Source of the DNA: Candidatus Kuenenia stuttgartensis
GTDB taxonomy: Bacteria > Planctomycetota > Planctomycetia > Gemmatales > Gemmataceae
Direction: 5' to 3'
Length of the DNA stretch: 64,000 bases
Assembly (NCBI GenBank): GCA_945875585.1
Contig: CAMCLK010000013.1
Coordinates: 1-64,000 of the forward strand
Shown here: positions 62,069 to 64,000 of the stretch, piece after piece
Layout: each line of letters begins with the position of its first letter
Position numbering within the stretch: position 1 is the first letter of the stretch
The notes under the pieces: generated by a model
Seen by the model: the letters and a program-made list of their open reading frames with translations, nothing else
What the model was told of the DNA's origin: nothing
The model's database searches: none
Program-made: the position numbers and the translations under genes

Positions 62069-64000
62069 ATGAGCATCAATACAACGCCAACCGCTCCAAT
62101 CACTTCTGCTGAGGCTCCGCTATGGCGTAGCTTGGAAGAGTTGTTGGAAACTCCTGGTTATCAGGACATGCTTCACCGGGAATTTCCTTCGCAAGCAGGC
62201 GAATGGACCGACCCAGTGAGCCGAAGGTCTTTCCTGTCGCTGATGGGAGCATCATTGGCATTGGCAGGCTTGTCCGGTTGCCGGCAGCCATCGGGCACGA
62301 TTGTGCCCAACGTACGCGAAGCTGATGGAAGCCAGCCCGGCCTTCCGCTCTACTTTGCATCCGCAATGACTTTGTCCGGCTATGCGACACCCGTGCTTGT
62401 CAAGAATTATGAAGGTCGGCCGATCAAGATCGAGGCCAACACGACGCACCCATCATTCAAGGGTGAGAACCCCGACAGTAACCCGGGCGTCGATATGTTC
62501 GCCTTGGCGTCTATTTTGGGTATGTACGACCCAGATCGCCAATTTGCACCCAACAACAAGGGTGCTGCCCAAACTTGGGAAGACGCTTTTAGAGCACTCA
62601 ACACCAGAATCAGCGAATTAAAGAAGGCAGGAAAAGGCGCGTCGGTAAGATTGCTGACGGGTCAAATCACATCGCCAACCCTTGCATCATCGATTGGTCG
62701 GTTCCTCAAGGAAGTTCCAAACGCTCGTTGGCACCAATATGAGCCACTTGCCAATGATCCCAACTATGTGGGAACTGCATTGGCTTATGGTAAGCCACTG
62801 GAAACGGTCCACCAAATTCATGGTAAGGGTGTTCGGGCAGAGGTGATCGCAACCTTCGATTGCGATCTTCTCTATCAAGGGCCAGCAGCGCTTGCTCTGG
62901 TACGCCAATACTCCGAATTGCGCGATATCACAAAATCAGAAGAAATGACTCGCCTTTATGCCATAGAGTCGGCATTGAGTGTCACTGGAGCGAAAGCCGA
63001 CCATCGTCTGGCTGCCAAACCTAGCGAAATACCAGCATTGGTTCAGCATCTGGCCGCAATATTAGGTGTTGTTGGCGGAACGGAACAAACAGGTCTGTCG
63101 GCCGATCAGGCTGCTTTTATCAAGGCATTAGCAGCCGATCTGCTACAATCAACCCACACAAACGGGAAAAAACTGGAAAAGCCGGTGGCCCGCAAGGCAA
63201 CACTTGTCGCGGTTGGCATTGGCCAACCACCAGAAGTGCACGCTCTTGTCGCAGCAATCAATGAAAAGCTTGGGAACACTGGTAAAACAGTGCGTTATCT
63301 GGAGCCACTGGCTCAGCATAGGCCCTTGGCAACCACAGAGTCTTTGGCGGTTCTGGCAGCAGACATTAAAGCCGACAAGGTCGATCTTCTTTTGGTAATC
63401 GATACCAACCCGGTCTATTCCGCCACCGGGGATATCGATTTCAAATCACTTCTGGAAGCAATGTCTCTGAAACCGGGCAAGACAACTGTCGCGGTGGCTC
63501 AGTACGAAGATGAAACAGCCATTCAATGCCAATGGCGTCTACCGCTTGCCCACTATCTGGAACAGTGGGGCGATGCGCTAACATATGACGGCCGCGCTGT
63601 GATTATCCAGCCGATGATCGCCCCTCTTTACCATGGCAAATCTGCGGAAGAATTTCTTGCGGGCCTGACGGCGCATGAATCGGATCCTATGGCCACTGCT
63701 GGTTCATCCAGTGAGAGGGAAGGCCACGATCTGGTTAAATCGCATTGGAAAAATTGGTACGAAAGCGCCCGCGGAACTTCACCAGACCTTTTGAAGTTCA
63801 AGACATTCGATGAGTTTTACACAATAAGCCTGCATGATGGTTTTGTTCATGGCTACACAACAAAGGAACAAACCGGCCTGAAATTGACGGATGAAGTAGC
63901 GAAGATCGCTCGTGCCGCCACGCTTAAAACCTCTGGCTCAGGCCTTGAAGTTGTCTTCACGCAAGACGACACCGTTTATGACGGTCGATTTGGCAATAAT
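62069..64000 (+). CDS. actB: Alternative complex III iron-sulfur/molybdopterin-like subunit ActB (truncated by window end)
   Basis: This frame is open from ATG 62069 to the window edge (644 codons visible; the ActB family is usually about 1000). After a short N-terminal part comes a twin-arginine leader (SRRSFLSLMGASLALAGLSGC) marking it as the Tat-variant molybdopterin-oxidoreductase-like subunit. The molybdopterin-like domain has YATPVLVKNYEGRPIKIEANTTHP but lacks a typical cofactor-binding Cys in the visible part; ActB is in fact thought not to bind molybdopterin. The C-terminal iron-sulfur part lies beyond 64000. AGG precedes the ATG. It is co-directional with ActA 35 bases upstream. Confidence 0.92.
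   Translation, partial: MSINTTPTAPITSAEAPLWRSLEELLETPGYQDMLHREFPSQAGEWTDPVSRRSFLSLMGASLALAGLSGCRQPSGTIVPNVREADGSQPGLPLYFASAMTLSGYATPVLVKNYEGRPIKIEANTTHPSFKGENPDSNPGVDMFALASILGMYDPDRQFAPNNKGAAQTWEDAFRALNTRISELKKAGKGASVRLLTGQITSPTLASSIGRFLKEVPNARWHQYEPLANDPNYVGTALAYGKPLETVHQIHGKGVRAEVIATFDCDLLYQGPAALALVRQYSELRDITKSEEMTRLYAIESALSVTGAKADHRLAAKPSEIPALVQHLAAILGVVGGTEQTGLSADQAAFIKALAADLLQSTHTNGKKLEKPVARKATLVAVGIGQPPEVHALVAAINEKLGNTGKTVRYLEPLAQHRPLATTESLAVLAADIKADKVDLLLVIDTNPVYSATGDIDFKSLLEAMSLKPGKTTVAVAQYEDETAIQCQWRLPLAHYLEQWGDALTYDGRAVIIQPMIAPLYHGKSAEEFLAGLTAHESDPMATAGSSSEREGHDLVKSHWKNWYESARGTSPDLLKFKTFDEFYTISLHDGFVHGYTTKEQTGLKLTDEVAKIARAATLKTSGSGLEVVFTQDDTVYDGRFGNN

Noticed and set aside
1-64000. 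tRNA, rRNA, riboswitch or replication origin
   Set aside because: Intergenic spaces are short and none showed a cloverleaf, conserved aptamer or DnaA-box cluster on reading; a profile search would be decisive.

Overview
This 64-kb window almost certainly comes from the chromosome of a planctomycete, most likely a Gemmatales/Gemmataceae relative. The inference rests on families typical of that phylum: a pilin-like DUF1559 protein with an H-x9-DG tail, four Tat-type DUF1501 proteins, two DUF1549/DUF1553 cytochrome proteins, two DUF1080 proteins, a giant PVC-type heme-binding beta-propeller protein, a TIGR03067-type protein, and the start of an alternative complex III operon. No rRNA, tRNA, insertion sequence, CRISPR array or replication origin was seen.

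Layout. 0.2-2.6 kb: secreted TIGR03067-type protein, small lipoprotein and DUF1559 pilin-like protein. 2.8-5.8 kb: leftward, translationally coupled cassette of a protein-tyrosine-phosphatase-like protein, a flippase-like membrane protein and a family 2 glycosyltransferase. 5.9-17.1 kb: single secreted enzymes (beta-lactamase-like hydrolase, DUF1080, PQQ-type propeller, Gfo/Idh oxidoreductase, SGNH hydrolase, DUF1501, redoxin), an Rpn-type nuclease-like gene and an acyl-CoA-dehydrogenase-like gene. 17.3-22.0 kb: giant heme protein followed by two hydrolases. 22.0-23.3 kb: an AT-rich island holding one zinc-ribbon membrane-protein gene split by a single in-frame TAA. 24.0-29.9 kb: DUF1553/DUF1501 pair, DUF1080 and another DUF1501. 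30-37 kb: beta-lactamase-fold hydrolase, a lone BrxL-like AAA+ protein, a redoxin-cytochrome-copper monooxygenase fusion, a NADAR protein, a small transporter and an MNT/HEPN pair whose HEPN partner looks internally deleted. 37-42.8 kb: second DUF1553/DUF1501 operon plus a Tat-exported protein of unknown function. 42.8-44.7 kb: a GIDE-LemA fusion beside a plain LemA. 45-54.9 kb: esterase, two alkaline-phosphatase-superfamily enzymes facing each other across two strong hairpins, PQQ propeller, ComEC and a glycine-rich secreted protein. 54.9-60.0 kb: housekeeping block running leftward (lysyl-tRNA synthetase, LolC-like permease, LolD-like ATPase, BCAT-like aminotransferase, universal stress protein). 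60.1-64 kb: BatA-like VWA protein, then pentaheme ActA and the truncated ActB of alternative complex III.

Functionally the window is dominated by exported, often Tat-dependent enzymes, heme and redox proteins, and hydrolases, consistent with a periplasm-rich heterotroph degrading complex organic matter. The best candidates for something not yet described are the lone protease-less BrxL-like protein in a region with NADAR and MNT/HEPN genes, the GIDE-LemA/LemA pair, the phosphatase-flippase-glycosyltransferase cassette, and the split AT-rich zinc-ribbon gene. None of these is proven by sequence alone.
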